From: Bacteroidota bacterium
GTDB lineage: Bacteria; Bacteroidota; Bacteroidia; JABDFU01
NCBI GenBank assembly: GCA_016183775.1
Contig: JACPDY010000015.1
Location: 1 to 60,784, forward strand
Direction of reading: 5' to 3'
DNA: 60,784 nt
Position 1 is the first letter of the stretch, and each line of letters begins with the position of its first letter. Under the pieces are notes generated by a model that did no database searches, had not been told where the DNA came from, and saw only the letters and a list, made by a program, of their open reading frames with translations. The translations under genes and the position numbers were made by a program. This document shows positions 35,131-44,443 of this stretch, one piece after another.

Positions 35131-36201
35131 CTATGCATATTTATTTTTGAGATGTAAAAAATATTTTTCGATTATAATATAAGACAAATACGAAATTGCT
35201 GTAAGGATCAGAAAATTTTCAACAAAAACAATTGCAGTTTTATTATTGCTGTAAAAAACATCAGGTATAAATGGATTGATATAGCTGTCAAAAAACTTCA
35301 ACTGAATAACAATCGGGAATATAGGATGATATAGATACATCCCATAACTGATTTTCCCGATAAAAACCAACGCTCTATTCTTAAATAATGACATCAGTGG
35401 ATTGGAGGATTCCTGGTATTTTAAAATATAGCTGATAATAAATAAAGTAATAATTGACACAAGAGTTCTGAGGGGAATAAAAGGCCACATTTGTTTTTCC
35501 AACCCAATTACAAACAGAACCAGGGAAACAATAGCCCCGAACATTAAATAACGATTAACAATTCTCGTCTTATCTGGCAAATATGCATATTGCCATGCTA
35601 ATATCGCCCCCAAACCAAATGCATCAAAACAGGTGATAGTAAATTGGTCTTTCATTTTAATATCACTTAACAACAATTGACTTGCAAAACCAGTAATGAT
35701 AAATGTTGCAATAACATATGGCAAATATTTCTTACTTGTAAACAAAATAGTAAGCGGGAACAAAAGATAATACTGTTCTTCTATTGCAAGTGACCATAAG
35801 TGAGAAATTACACCATCCCACTGTTGAATTTTAATGAAATAAAAATTGGTTGTATAGGTAAGCAGATACAACCAGGATTCATTAAAATTATAATCAAAAC
35901 TCCTCCTGAATATAAAAAGCAATAACAAGGTAAGATAGTAAATGGGAAAAATCCTCAAAGAGCGCCTGATATAAAATTTTTTTAATGCAATCCAGGGAGA
36001 CTCTTTATCTTTTTCAATGGATCGCTTTTTCCCGAGCAATATTCCTGTAATCAAAAATCCACTCAGCACAAAAAAAATGTTTACCCCTATTGGCCCGTTA
36101 GGCAGATAATTTATGGGGCTATCGGCAGAAAGCCAATGGCTGACAATAACAAAAAGCACTGCTATACCTCTTAAACTATCTAACTCTTTTATGTATCTCA
36201 T
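35131..36201 (-). CDS. acyltransferase 3 family membrane protein (OafA-like)
   Basis: The 356-aa protein with about 10 membrane segments opens with YIKELDSLRGIAVLFVIVSHW, holding the conserved R and H of acyltransferase 3. It then has GVNIFFVLSGFLITGILL, YIRRSLRIFPIYY and LWSLAIEEQYYLLFPL. Such enzymes O-acetylate (or otherwise acylate) surface sugars. It converges with the HP/SS protein gene and diverges from the PhyH gene. Confidence 0.88.
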   Translation of the reverse strand: MRYIKELDSLRGIAVLFVIVSHWLSADSPINYLPNGPIGVNIFFVLSGFLITGILLGKKRSIEKDKESPWIALKKFYIRRSLRIFPIYYLTLLLLFIFRRSFDYNFNESWLYLLTYTTNFYFIKIQQWDGVISHLWSLAIEEQYYLLFPLTILFTSKKYLPYVIATFIITGFASQLLLSDIKMKDQFTITCFDAFGLGAILAWQYAYLPDKTRIVNRYLMFGAIVSLVLFVIGLEKQMWPFIPLRTLVSIITLFIISYILKYQESSNPLMSLFKNRALVFIGKISYGMYLYHPIFPIVIQLKFFDSYINPFIPDVFYSNNKTAIVFVENFLILTAISYLSYIIIEKYFLHLKNKYA

Positions 36202-36226
36202 ATAACAGCTGAATAAAAATAATACG

Positions 36227-36257
36227 TAAGTTTGTGAAAGGAAAGTAAATACATTTG
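36227..36257 (+). promoter_or_regulatory. two candidate -7 elements before the PhyH gene
   Basis: TAAGTTTG (36227-36234) and TACATTTG (36250-36257) both fit TAnnTTTG in the divergent gap. Neither has a TTG exactly 21 bp upstream. The second would leave almost no leader before ATG 36264. Confidence 0.35.
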
Positions 36258-36263
36258 AAAACC

Positions 36264-37106
36264 ATGGTTTCAGACGCTACTATTGATTCATTTAAAAAAG
36301 ATGGGTACCTATTGATTCCCGGTTTTGTGTCAAAGGAAGATATAAATCAACTCAGAAGCACAATACAACCCTATTTTGAAAATGGCTCCTGGTCCAAATA
36401 CCAATTCAACACTAAACATGTAATAAATAATGTTTATGAAACTTTTCCTGAAATCATCAATTTAATAATAAACAAAGAACTTATTAATGTTTTATCTAAA
36501 ATATTTAACTCCAAACCCGTACTGTTGCCCGAAACAACTATTCATTATAACATATACACATCATGGCATAAAGATACAACAACCCAGGAAAAAATGGGAC
36601 ACATGTTTCAATGGAAACCAAATGCGTTAATGGTAGAAGCAGGCATTTATCTGCAGGATAATGATGAGTATGGAGGTGGCCTTACCGTTATGCCCGGCTC
36701 ACAAAAAGATCCTGATTACTTTAAAGACATCAACCTATCCGAACCCACATTAATCAACAAAATAAAAAAAAAACTGGCCTTATATAATGAAAGAAGTGAC
36801 AAAGTAGTTAATCCATATAATAGAGACATATTTGATATCCCCTCAAAAGCAGGCGATCTTGTAATATTTAATTTTCTTACCAATCACAGGGCCTCTTTGC
36901 CCATTGGATATAAAACTGAAGAAATACCATTTTCAAAGAAAAAGCTGGCCATTTTTAATGCTTTTAGCATTGATAATGAAACCTGTAACGAATACTATAA
37001 TTTTATACTCTCCCGCAAAGAACCATTTTATTCAAACTTAAAGAACAGAGGCGTGCTTCCGGCCTTAAAAACAAAGGCTGAAGAGCTTAATTTTAAAATA
37101 TATTAA
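36264..37106 (+). CDS. phytanoyl-CoA dioxygenase (PhyH) family Fe(II)/2-oxoglutarate oxygenase
   Basis: The 280-aa protein opens with FKKDGYLLIPGFVSKEDI, typical of PhyH. The metal ligands are H102 and D104 in TSWHKDT and H208 in TNHRAS, with GGGLTVMPGSQK between. Enzymes of this family hydroxylate or oxidise small substrates, and in surface-sugar loci may act on sugars or lipid parts; the substrate here is unknown. ATG 36264 is preferred over a TTG three codons upstream. Confidence 0.8.
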   Translation: MVSDATIDSFKKDGYLLIPGFVSKEDINQLRSTIQPYFENGSWSKYQFNTKHVINNVYETFPEIINLIINKELINVLSKIFNSKPVLLPETTIHYNIYTSWHKDTTTQEKMGHMFQWKPNALMVEAGIYLQDNDEYGGGLTVMPGSQKDPDYFKDINLSEPTLINKIKKKLALYNERSDKVVNPYNRDIFDIPSKAGDLVIFNFLTNHRASLPIGYKTEEIPFSKKKLAIFNAFSIDNETCNEYYNFILSRKEPFYSNLKNRGVLPALKTKAEELNFKIY

Positions 37107-37251
37107 AATTGCAAGGGACAGATAAATAACTAATCATCAATACTATAAATTATAAACAATTATTCAGACAAAATCACGGAGTCAAATTTGTTATGAATCT
37201 TTTGATCTATAGTTGTTGTGCCTGACTAATAGTTTGACAAAATAATTCTCA

Positions 37252-38196
37252 ATGACCATATCGGTTATTACATCCACTAAAAACAGAAGGACTTCTCTTA
37301 CTCAAACACTTACCTGTTTCTTCGAAAAAAATTCATACCCCGGCGAAAAAGTCGAATACATTGTTGTAAATGACGGAGATGATAATTTAGATGATATTGC
37401 ACAATTATTTGCCCGCAATAATTTCAAAATATTAAAAAATAAAGGCAGTGGATTAGCTGCCGGAAGAAATACGGGGGCCTTAAACGCTCGCAATCAGTTG
37501 CTTCTTTTTCTTGACGATGACATACTTATTGAAAGTGATCACCTTCAAAACCACGTCGACACTCACCTGAAATTTAGGGATTGTATAGTAACCGCGCACC
37601 GGGAATATCCTCCTGCCCTGATAGTTGAAATGAGAAAAACTCCCTTCGGTAGCTATAAGGAACGAATGGATTACACCTGGTATGAAGGTTCTGACGTAGT
37701 AAAAAATATTGACGAAAGATATGTACAACTTGCCGGACTAGCGGGCTTCAGTTGCAGTATGACAAAAAAATGTTTTGAACAAATCGGTCTTTTCAATGAA
37801 AAATTCCCGGCTGCAGGTAATGAAGATCTTGATTTTTATTGGAGGGCTTCCGCCAAAGGATTTAAATTAATATATGACAAGAAAAATATATGTTACCATA
37901 ATGAATTTTTTAACCTGGATATGGATACATGGTTAGAACGACAAGAAAATGGCATGATCAGCTTCCTGGTACTATGTGAATTATTTCCCAAAGAAAAAAA
38001 CAGCTCAAAATATTTAGAATATACTCCGGTAAAAATGGCTGATCCCTTAACTTTAAAGATGAAAAAAATAATTAAACTGTTTTTTTCGAATAAATACACC
38101 TATTTATGCTTGCGCCGGTGTGTTTTATTTTTCAATAATATCAAAAATAGCTACGAAAAAATATACACTGATGAAATAGGCGCGCATACAAACTAA
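37252..38196 (+). CDS. GT2 family glycosyltransferase
   Basis: The 314-aa GT-A protein has ISVITSTKNRRTSL at the N-terminus and the DXD-type motif FLDDDIL (about 83-89). The acceptor-site region NEDLDFYWRASAKGFKLIY supplies the catalytic acid (ED). There are no strong membrane segments; the C-terminus is basic. It should add one sugar to the lipid-linked unit. Donor and linkage are unknown. A 145-bp gap before it shows no clear promoter. Confidence 0.85.
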   Translation: MTISVITSTKNRRTSLTQTLTCFFEKNSYPGEKVEYIVVNDGDDNLDDIAQLFARNNFKILKNKGSGLAAGRNTGALNARNQLLLFLDDDILIESDHLQNHVDTHLKFRDCIVTAHREYPPALIVEMRKTPFGSYKERMDYTWYEGSDVVKNIDERYVQLAGLAGFSCSMTKKCFEQIGLFNEKFPAAGNEDLDFYWRASAKGFKLIYDKKNICYHNEFFNLDMDTWLERQENGMISFLVLCELFPKEKNSSKYLEYTPVKMADPLTLKMKKIIKLFFSNKYTYLCLRRCVLFFNNIKNSYEKIYTDEIGAHTN

Positions 38197-38229
38197 AAAA
38201 TATATACACATCGTTAACTACAAGCTGAT

Positions 38230-39111
38230 ATGAACAAGCATACCTTCTGCCTGATTTGCGGATCTGAAAGATTACTTAAACTTCCCAAATTTTATGAAAA
38301 ACATGGATTAGTGAAATGCCGTAATTGCAGTTTTGTATTCATGGAACAAATTCCTACTGACGAGGAACTCAGTAAACATTACTTTAAATACTCATATGAC
38401 GTAACCGGATATTTATCCCCTTTCACTATTAACAGTTATAACTTACTGTTGGATGAATTTGAAAAATACAGAGTATCGAACCGTTTACTGGATGTAGGAT
38501 GCGGACGGGGTTGGTTTTTAGAGGAAGCAAAAAAAAGAGGTTGGGAAGTTTTTGGCACAGAATACTCTGATGCCGCTTTGAAAATTTGCCAAAAAAAAGA
38601 CATCAACATGAAATCCGGGAAACTAAACCCGGATGACTTCATTGAAAAAGATTTTGATGTGATCACTTCGTTTGAGGTGATTGAACACATTAATAATCCT
38701 AATGAAGAAATGGCCAACATAACTACGCTGCTCAGAAACGGAGGATTATTTTATTGTACTACACCTAATTTCAATTCATTTTTAAGATATTACCTGAAAG
38801 AAAACTACACCTCTATAATTGAATATCCGGAACATTTATCGTATTACACCAAGAAAACACTGACTTCATTGGCAATAAAACATCATTTCCGTCCGGTAAA
38901 ATTCTTATCTACCGGTATTAGCCTATCTGCAATCAAAACATCAAAGGGTATCTCAAACGAAAACCTTGTTTCTCCGGATACATCCGATGAAAAGCTGAGG
39001 AAAAGAATTAACGACAGGTGGATCGGGCGATTTGCCAAACGCGTAGTTAATTTTCTATTGACTGTTTTCGGAGTAGGAGTTACCCTAAAGGGTTATTATG
39101 TTAAAAGCTAA
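38230..39111 (+). CDS. SAM methyltransferase with N-terminal zinc-binding domain
   Basis: The 293-aa protein starts with a four-cysteine cluster (CLICGS ... CRNC, about residues 7-35), then motif I LLDVGCGRGWFL (about 81-92) and VITSFEVIEHINNP. It shares its plan with the methyltransferase at 30669-31661 but is clearly different in sequence. It probably methylates a sugar in the repeat unit. It follows the GT2 gene after 33 bp. Confidence 0.8.
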   Translation: MNKHTFCLICGSERLLKLPKFYEKHGLVKCRNCSFVFMEQIPTDEELSKHYFKYSYDVTGYLSPFTINSYNLLLDEFEKYRVSNRLLDVGCGRGWFLEEAKKRGWEVFGTEYSDAALKICQKKDINMKSGKLNPDDFIEKDFDVITSFEVIEHINNPNEEMANITTLLRNGGLFYCTTPNFNSFLRYYLKENYTSIIEYPEHLSYYTKKTLTSLAIKHHFRPVKFLSTGISLSAIKTSKGISNENLVSPDTSDEKLRKRINDRWIGRFAKRVVNFLLTVFGVGVTLKGYYVKS

Positions 39112-39216
39112 TTTATGTTACCTCCCTTATACATAACTGATTATTGATCAAGGCTTTCCTGGGGACGCCATCTCTTTTAAGATGACCGACACCCCTTTAA
39201 ATTGAAGAAAATTGCA

Positions 39217-39224
39217 TACCTTTG
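39217..39224 (+). promoter_or_regulatory. possible -7 element upstream of fkbM
   Basis: TACCTTTG is an exact TAnnTTTG match in the 189-bp gap before the FkbM gene, 76 bp from its ATG. The -33 side is weak (TTTA at 39196-39199). Confidence 0.4.
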
Positions 39225-39300
39225 TGCACTAAAAGCGCTGCAAAAATCTCTCATTAATATTGAAAACCCGAACCAGTTATTAACCGGTAAAACTTAATGT

Positions 39301-40146
39301 ATGGCAGCCGTTAACTCTCCTATAAGAGATATTGTAAAACCTTTATTATATAAGTTATTACCTGAATTTCTCTATAAAAAAATACAAGTTCGTGCGAAAT
39401 ACCGCGATATCAAATTCAAGATGGTGGAAGAGCCTGAAATGGAATTACTTCCAAGATTGATTCAGACTGGCACTGAGGTAATTGACGTTGGAGCAAATTA
39501 TGCTTACTATACAGAAAAATTATCTAACCTGGTAGGTCCTGACGGACATGTTTACAGCTTTGAGCCCATACCTTTTACTTATGATGTTGCCATAAAACTG
39601 CTTGATCTTTTTAACCTGCGTAATGTTACATACATTCAAAAAGGTGTAGGTGAAAAAGATGAAACACTTATGTTCAGGATCCCCAGGCAATCATTTGGAG
39701 CTATAAGTGCCGGCCTGTCACATATTGCCAAACGGAACAATGACTTTAAAGAAAGAGATTTGTATTACGCTTTTTCCAGCGACGAATATATAAATGCAGA
39801 AGTGATTTCACTTGACAGTTATCTGTTATCAAAAGTAAAGAATGTAACGCTCATCAAGATTGATATTGAAGGTGCCGAATACTTTGCCCTGAAAGGCATG
39901 AAAGAACTCCTGAAAAAATTCAAACCAGTAGTGATTGTTGAAATACAGTATTTCTTTCTGGAAGGTTATGGATTAACGATAAATAACCTTCTTGATCTGA
40001 TTAATAAAGAATTGGGATATAACATATACATATATGACCCCAAAGAGAAAATGATTAAAAATGTTGATTTGAATGCAGTATGGATGGCTAATTATATATT
40101 GATACACAGGGATAAATTAGATCAATACAAATACCTGATCAAATAA
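39301..40146 (+). CDS. FkbM family methyltransferase
   Basis: The 281-aa protein has the FkbM core: TEVIDVGANYAYYTEKLSNLVGP, VYSFEPIPFTYDV, VISLDSYLL and LIKIDIEGAEYFALKGMKELL. Family members O-methylate sugars or other hydroxyls. It is the third methyltransferase in the locus. It opens a run of plus-strand genes through 48799 that may be one operon. Confidence 0.88.
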   Translation: MAAVNSPIRDIVKPLLYKLLPEFLYKKIQVRAKYRDIKFKMVEEPEMELLPRLIQTGTEVIDVGANYAYYTEKLSNLVGPDGHVYSFEPIPFTYDVAIKLLDLFNLRNVTYIQKGVGEKDETLMFRIPRQSFGAISAGLSHIAKRNNDFKERDLYYAFSSDEYINAEVISLDSYLLSKVKNVTLIKIDIEGAEYFALKGMKELLKKFKPVVIVEIQYFFLEGYGLTINNLLDLINKELGYNIYIYDPKEKMIKNVDLNAVWMANYILIHRDKLDQYKYLIK

Positions 40147-40206
40147 TGCCCCCCATTTCGTATAAACTTCATGGCAATGTTTTAATATTTATCATTTAAT
40201 TTTCAA

Positions 40207-41154
40207 GTGAAGGATTATCCTTATATCAAAAAGATTGTTTCCGTTTTCGCCGGTACGGCAAACCGGTATAAAGCCCATAAACTGGCTGCTCCAATACTAC
40301 TTGAAATGTCCAGGGATAAAAGCTTTATGCATGATGTGATCCGCCATAACTTTTCACAACCCGGCTATTGGAATAGAAAAAGGTTGTATAACACATTGAT
40401 GTTTGATGTAGTTGTAACATCCGATTTTCATATCGTCGTTAACATATTTCCTGCACTTCCCGATAAGGCAGCGGATGTAACCTTCCAAAGCATACACCAT
40501 CACGGAGGAATGCTGCTCACAACTGTGTCAGCGTTAGGTCCCGGTTATAGTGCTTTTGTTTTTAAAAAAGGGTTTGAGATCAACAAACAAACGCACGAAA
40601 CAAAAATGGAAGTTGACCGGTTTTATTATAACCCACTTTATAACATTGAATTCGTTGATTCCTGGACTCCCCATGTAGTATTTTACCCTACTGAAACATC
40701 GGTAACTATTGCTTTGTGGAGTAATGAAAAAAAACAACTTACAGAGTCTCTAAAACAATTTTCGTTTTTAAAAAAATACAAAACCACTTTATCCCACTTA
40801 ATCAATCTGCTTGGCTTAAAAAGAATATTAGGAATTAATTATGTTGAATATTTCGACTTTTACATCGAAAATTCAAAAGTGAAAGCGCTCCGGGAAAGGC
40901 TGCACTATCCGGAGGGCACAAACGAAAACTTCATCAGGAACATGCTTGCTTTTGCCCAGAAAACAGGTTTCGATGACTATACTTTTATAAACTCATTTAT
41001 ATCCAGGAACGATATAAATGATACTGCCAAAAAGTGGATAAAAAAATACAGTGCGGGAGAAAAAATTACCGAAGAATTTGAAGAATGTCATCTAAACATT
41101 CCTAAAATAAATCTTAAAAAAGAAGAAATTGAAACTGCCTTTAAAAATTATTAA
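40207..41154 (+). CDS. unknown 315-aa protein of the polysaccharide locus
   Basis: I recognise no family. The protein is cytoplasmic-looking, with no signal peptide or membrane segment, and starts at GTG 40207. A His-rich turn, FQSIHHHGGMLLTTVSALGPGY (about residues 93-115), preceded by beta-rich MFDVVVTSDFHIVVNIFPAL, resembles a cupin-like metal site, but that is only a visual impression. The C-terminus is helical and charged. It precedes the transglutaminase-like gene by 32 bp and may work with it or with the second amidination module. Confidence 0.6.
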   Translation: MKDYPYIKKIVSVFAGTANRYKAHKLAAPILLEMSRDKSFMHDVIRHNFSQPGYWNRKRLYNTLMFDVVVTSDFHIVVNIFPALPDKAADVTFQSIHHHGGMLLTTVSALGPGYSAFVFKKGFEINKQTHETKMEVDRFYYNPLYNIEFVDSWTPHVVFYPTETSVTIALWSNEKKQLTESLKQFSFLKKYKTTLSHLINLLGLKRILGINYVEYFDFYIENSKVKALRERLHYPEGTNENFIRNMLAFAQKTGFDDYTFINSFISRNDINDTAKKWIKKYSAGEKITEEFEECHLNIPKINLKKEEIETAFKNY

Positions 41155-41186
41155 CGTTATTTTATTTTTTGATCTTTCTCACTATT

Positions 41187-41912
41187 ATGCAATTAAAAAA
41201 ACTTCTGTTTGTAAGCATTAAATTGATTCTGGGGTTGTTATTTATATACTGCTTAGGCCATCATATATACAACCAGTACGAATTAAAAAAAACAGACGAA
41301 AAGATATTTAACACCTCTCTTGATGAAGCCAGGAAACTGGATGAGATCACAAGAGTAAAAAAAATTCACGCTTATGTTAAGTCTCATATAGGCTTTGAAG
41401 GCCTGGATGTGAATATGGACAGGCCTATTTTAAGAGCCAGTGAAATAGAGACGCTGAAATCCGGAAAAGGATTTTGCGGAGAAAATGTACGTGTAATGAT
41501 CAAATTATTAGACCAGGTTGGCATACCGGCCAGGCGTTTTTATCTGTATGGTGAACAATGGCAGCACGTACTCACAGAATGTAAAATTGACGGAAAATGG
41601 TATTTGATTGATGCCCATAATGACCCATTCATTGAAATGACCGGCGATATGATAGGAAAAATACCCTCCCCGGATTTCAAATTACTTAAAAATACAGACG
41701 AAACAAATGAATGGCTTGATTATCACCGCATACGTTTCTTCGAATTCAATTCATTCCTGAAAAACAAAAAAAAGATTTATCTGCCCCACTCAGTTGTTTA
41801 TTTCTTTGAAAGTATTTTTCTTATCAAAGCGGCTGTAATTGCCGGTTTATTCATAGGTGTATATTTCATTGAAAAAAAATTCGCTAAAATTTCTGTCACA
41901 GTCCATAAATAA
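41187..41912 (+). CDS. membrane-anchored transglutaminase-like protein
   Basis: The 241-aa protein has an N-terminal membrane segment (about 6-24) and a second near the C-terminus (about 205-225). Between them is a transglutaminase-like (papain-fold) domain with the triad C97 in KGFCGEN, H127 in QHVLTE and D142 in IDAHND. In loci of this kind such domains may cleave or join amide bonds. ATG 41187 is chosen over a TTG at 41169. It precedes the second amidotransferase by 8 bp, so the genes are probably co-transcribed. Confidence 0.75.
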   Translation: MQLKKLLFVSIKLILGLLFIYCLGHHIYNQYELKKTDEKIFNTSLDEARKLDEITRVKKIHAYVKSHIGFEGLDVNMDRPILRASEIETLKSGKGFCGENVRVMIKLLDQVGIPARRFYLYGEQWQHVLTECKIDGKWYLIDAHNDPFIEMTGDMIGKIPSPDFKLLKNTDETNEWLDYHRIRFFEFNSFLKNKKKIYLPHSVVYFFESIFLIKAAVIAGLFIGVYFIEKKFAKISVTVHK

Positions 41913-41920
41913 AAGCCAAG

Positions 41921-43042
41921 ATGATTCCCAGTTTGAAATTATGTAAGAGATGCATTATGGATGATGCTCGGCCCGGCACTTTTTTTGATGAAAACGGATA
42001 TTGTAATCATTGTTCTGAATATATAAATAAAACATCGAAAAGAGCTTACCAGGGTGAACAAAGCGACAAAAAACTGAACAGCATATTTAATAAAATAAAA
42101 GAAAGTGGAAAAGGTAAACGTTATGATTGCCTGATTGGTATTAGCGGCGGAGTTGACAGTTGTTATGCAGCATACCTGGCAAAAAAGAATGGCTTAAGAG
42201 TACTTACAATGCATCTTGATAACGGATGGGATTCGGATACATCCGTAAAAAATATTAAGTATGTTATTGATAAGCTTGGGTTTGAATATGAAAGTTTTGT
42301 TTTAGACTGGGAAGAGTTCAGAGATCTCCAGTTATCCTTCTTAAAAGCCTCTGTTCCGGATATGGAAAATCCTACCGATTGTGCAATTATAGGCTCACTC
42401 CATAAAACCGCTGTTCAATACGGAATAAAATACATTATCAGCGGCGGTAACTATGCAACCGAAGGATTTCTGCCGAAATTTTTTCAATACAATGCAAAAG
42501 ACTCAAAATATATACGCGCAATCCAAAAAATATTCGGCTCAAAGCCGCTTAAAACATATCCCTTCTTCAACTGGAAAATGGAGTTTTATTACAAACTTGT
42601 AAAGGGAATCCGTATTGTGTATCCGTTAAACTACGTTAATTACTCCAAGAAAGAATCACAACAACTGCTTGAAAAGGAGTTTACATGGAAATATTATGGG
42701 GGAAAACACTACGAATCCATCTATACACGCTTTGTTCAGGGATACATTCTCCCGAATAAGTTTAATGTCGACTACAGGAAAATAACACTCTCTATGCAGA
42801 TAATAAATGGTGAAATAACCCGCGACAATGCGCTTGAACAGCTAAAAGAAAAGCCATACTCAGAAGAGAAATCAAAAGAGGATATGATCTATGTATGTAA
42901 AAAACTGGGCATTAGCACCGATGAGTTTAATAAAATTATGGAACTGCCGCCAAAAACTTATCTTGATTATCCTAATGAGGAAAAATTTCTGAATTTCATT
43001 TACACTACATACAAAAAGCTAGGTTCATTATATAGCAGTTGA
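41921..43042 (+). CDS. wbpG: N-acetyl sugar amidotransferase, module 2 (WbpG-like)
   Basis: The 373-aa protein has the Cys set C8, C11, C28, C31 (LCKRCIMDD and YCNHC) and the PP-loop SGGVDS (75-80) in DCLIGISGGVDSCYAAYLA. The N-terminal CxRCIMDD with FDENGYCNHC is typical of the WbpG/PseA amidotransferase family. It is only distantly similar to the first copy at 29488-30666, so the two should act on different sugars, perhaps a diacetamido-uronic or amino sugar here. hisH and hisF copies follow by 6 and 2 bp. Confidence 0.87.
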   Translation: MIPSLKLCKRCIMDDARPGTFFDENGYCNHCSEYINKTSKRAYQGEQSDKKLNSIFNKIKESGKGKRYDCLIGISGGVDSCYAAYLAKKNGLRVLTMHLDNGWDSDTSVKNIKYVIDKLGFEYESFVLDWEEFRDLQLSFLKASVPDMENPTDCAIIGSLHKTAVQYGIKYIISGGNYATEGFLPKFFQYNAKDSKYIRAIQKIFGSKPLKTYPFFNWKMEFYYKLVKGIRIVYPLNYVNYSKKESQQLLEKEFTWKYYGGKHYESIYTRFVQGYILPNKFNVDYRKITLSMQIINGEITRDNALEQLKEKPYSEEKSKEDMIYVCKKLGISTDEFNKIMELPPKTYLDYPNEEKFLNFIYTTYKKLGSLYSS

Positions 43043-43048
43043 TTATTT

Positions 43049-43672
43049 ATGGAATCAGGAAAAATAGCTATTGTCGATATGGGAATGGGTAACCTGTGCT
43101 CCGTTAAAAAGAAACTTGACTGGCTTAATATAAATTCTGAAATAACCTCTTCACCAGATTTTATCAACGAAGCCGATAAAATTATATTGCCAGGTGTTGG
43201 TCATTTTGGCAAAGCAATAGATAGTTTAAAAAAAAAGAACCTATACGATACGATAAACGAAGCCGTTAAAATAAAAGGCAAGCCTATCCTGGGAATCTGC
43301 CTGGGTATGCAGCTAATGGCACAAAGCAGCGAAGAAGGAAGTTGTGCCGGATTTGGATGGTTTGATTCACAGGTAGTAAAATTCAACATCAGTAATTACG
43401 GAAAATATAAAATTCCACATATAGGATGGAACCAGGTGAACATTAAAAAAAACAGCGTGTTAATGAAAGAGATAAAAGACGGAACTGAATTCTATTTTGT
43501 TCATTCTTACCACTTTATTGCTAACAACCAGGATGATATCCTTAATGCGACCGAATACGAATATCAATTTATATCAGCGATAGAGAAAGAGAATATATTT
43601 GGAGTTCAGTATCATCCTGAGAAAAGTCATGATGCCGGCTCAACACTTTTTAAAAATTTTGCACGTATATAA
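43049..43672 (+). CDS. hisH: HisH-like glutamine amidotransferase of amidination module 2
   Basis: The 207-aa glutaminase has an intact triad: C84 in LGICLGMQL, H189 and E191 in QYHPEKS. It has the same length and plan as the first copy (28097-28711) but is well diverged. It is followed after 2 bp by hisF. The role is to supply ammonia to the amidotransferase at 41921 through the HisF barrel. Confidence 0.88.
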   Translation: MESGKIAIVDMGMGNLCSVKKKLDWLNINSEITSSPDFINEADKIILPGVGHFGKAIDSLKKKNLYDTINEAVKIKGKPILGICLGMQLMAQSSEEGSCAGFGWFDSQVVKFNISNYGKYKIPHIGWNQVNIKKNSVLMKEIKDGTEFYFVHSYHFIANNQDDILNATEYEYQFISAIEKENIFGVQYHPEKSHDAGSTLFKNFARI

Positions 43673-43674
43673 CC

Positions 43675-44436
43675 ATGTTCAGACCACGGATCATACCTGT
43701 ACTGTTGCTCAGTAATAATGGCCTGGTAAAATCGGTGCGATTTAAAAACCATAAATACATTGGCGACCCAATTAATGCAGTAAAAATATTTAATGATCTA
43801 AAGGCTGACGAACTGACATTTTTAGATATTACGGCGGGAAAGGAAAACAGAACTATTTCACCTGAATTTGTAAAAAATATTGGAGGAGAGAGCAATATGC
43901 CATTTTCTGTGGGCGGAGGGATCAATAGTCTTGAAACCATCCGGCAAATCATTTTAGCCGGAGCTGAACGCGTAGTCATAAATACTCATGCTGCCAGAAA
44001 CCCTGATTTCATTTTACAAGCTTCAGAAAACTTCGGAAGTTCTACAATTATTGTATGTATTGATGTTAAGAAAAAAATTTTAGGAAAAGACCGCACCTGG
44101 ATTTATTCCGGCACCGAATCCACCAACTACGACCCTGTTGAGTTTGCTCAATTGATGGAAGAAAAAGGAGCCGGCGAGCTTATCATACAATCAATTGACA
44201 ACGATGGAATGATGAACGGATACGATATTAAATTAACGAAGAAAATAGCCGATGCCGTAAAAATTCCGATAATAGCTTTAGGCGGCGCCGGCTCACTGTC
44301 ACATTTAAAAGAAGTCTACTCTTCCGGAAATGCGAATGGAATAGGTGTTGGCAGTATGTTTGTTTATCATGGAGTGAACAAGGGTGTACTAATAAATTAT
44401 CCCGATAAAGCTAAATCGACAAGCTTATTCAGTTAA
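43675..44436 (+). CDS. hisF: HisF-like ammonia-channel protein of amidination module 2 (cyclase Asp11 lost)
   Basis: The 253-aa barrel has FSVGGGINSLETI, IQSIDNDGMMNGYD and IALGGAGS. Position 11 is leucine (RIIPVLLLSNNG) where cyclases have aspartate, while D130 remains. The gate residues R5 and E46 are kept, Lys99 is Arg, and the late glutamate (E168) is kept. As with the first copy, this argues for loss of cyclase activity and retention of the ammonia tunnel. It ends the module, 7 bp before a GT2 gene. Confidence 0.88.
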   Translation: MFRPRIIPVLLLSNNGLVKSVRFKNHKYIGDPINAVKIFNDLKADELTFLDITAGKENRTISPEFVKNIGGESNMPFSVGGGINSLETIRQIILAGAERVVINTHAARNPDFILQASENFGSSTIIVCIDVKKKILGKDRTWIYSGTESTNYDPVEFAQLMEEKGAGELIIQSIDNDGMMNGYDIKLTKKIADAVKIPIIALGGAGSLSHLKEVYSSGNANGIGVGSMFVYHGVNKGVLINYPDKAKSTSLFS

Positions 44437-44443
44437 AACGCAT

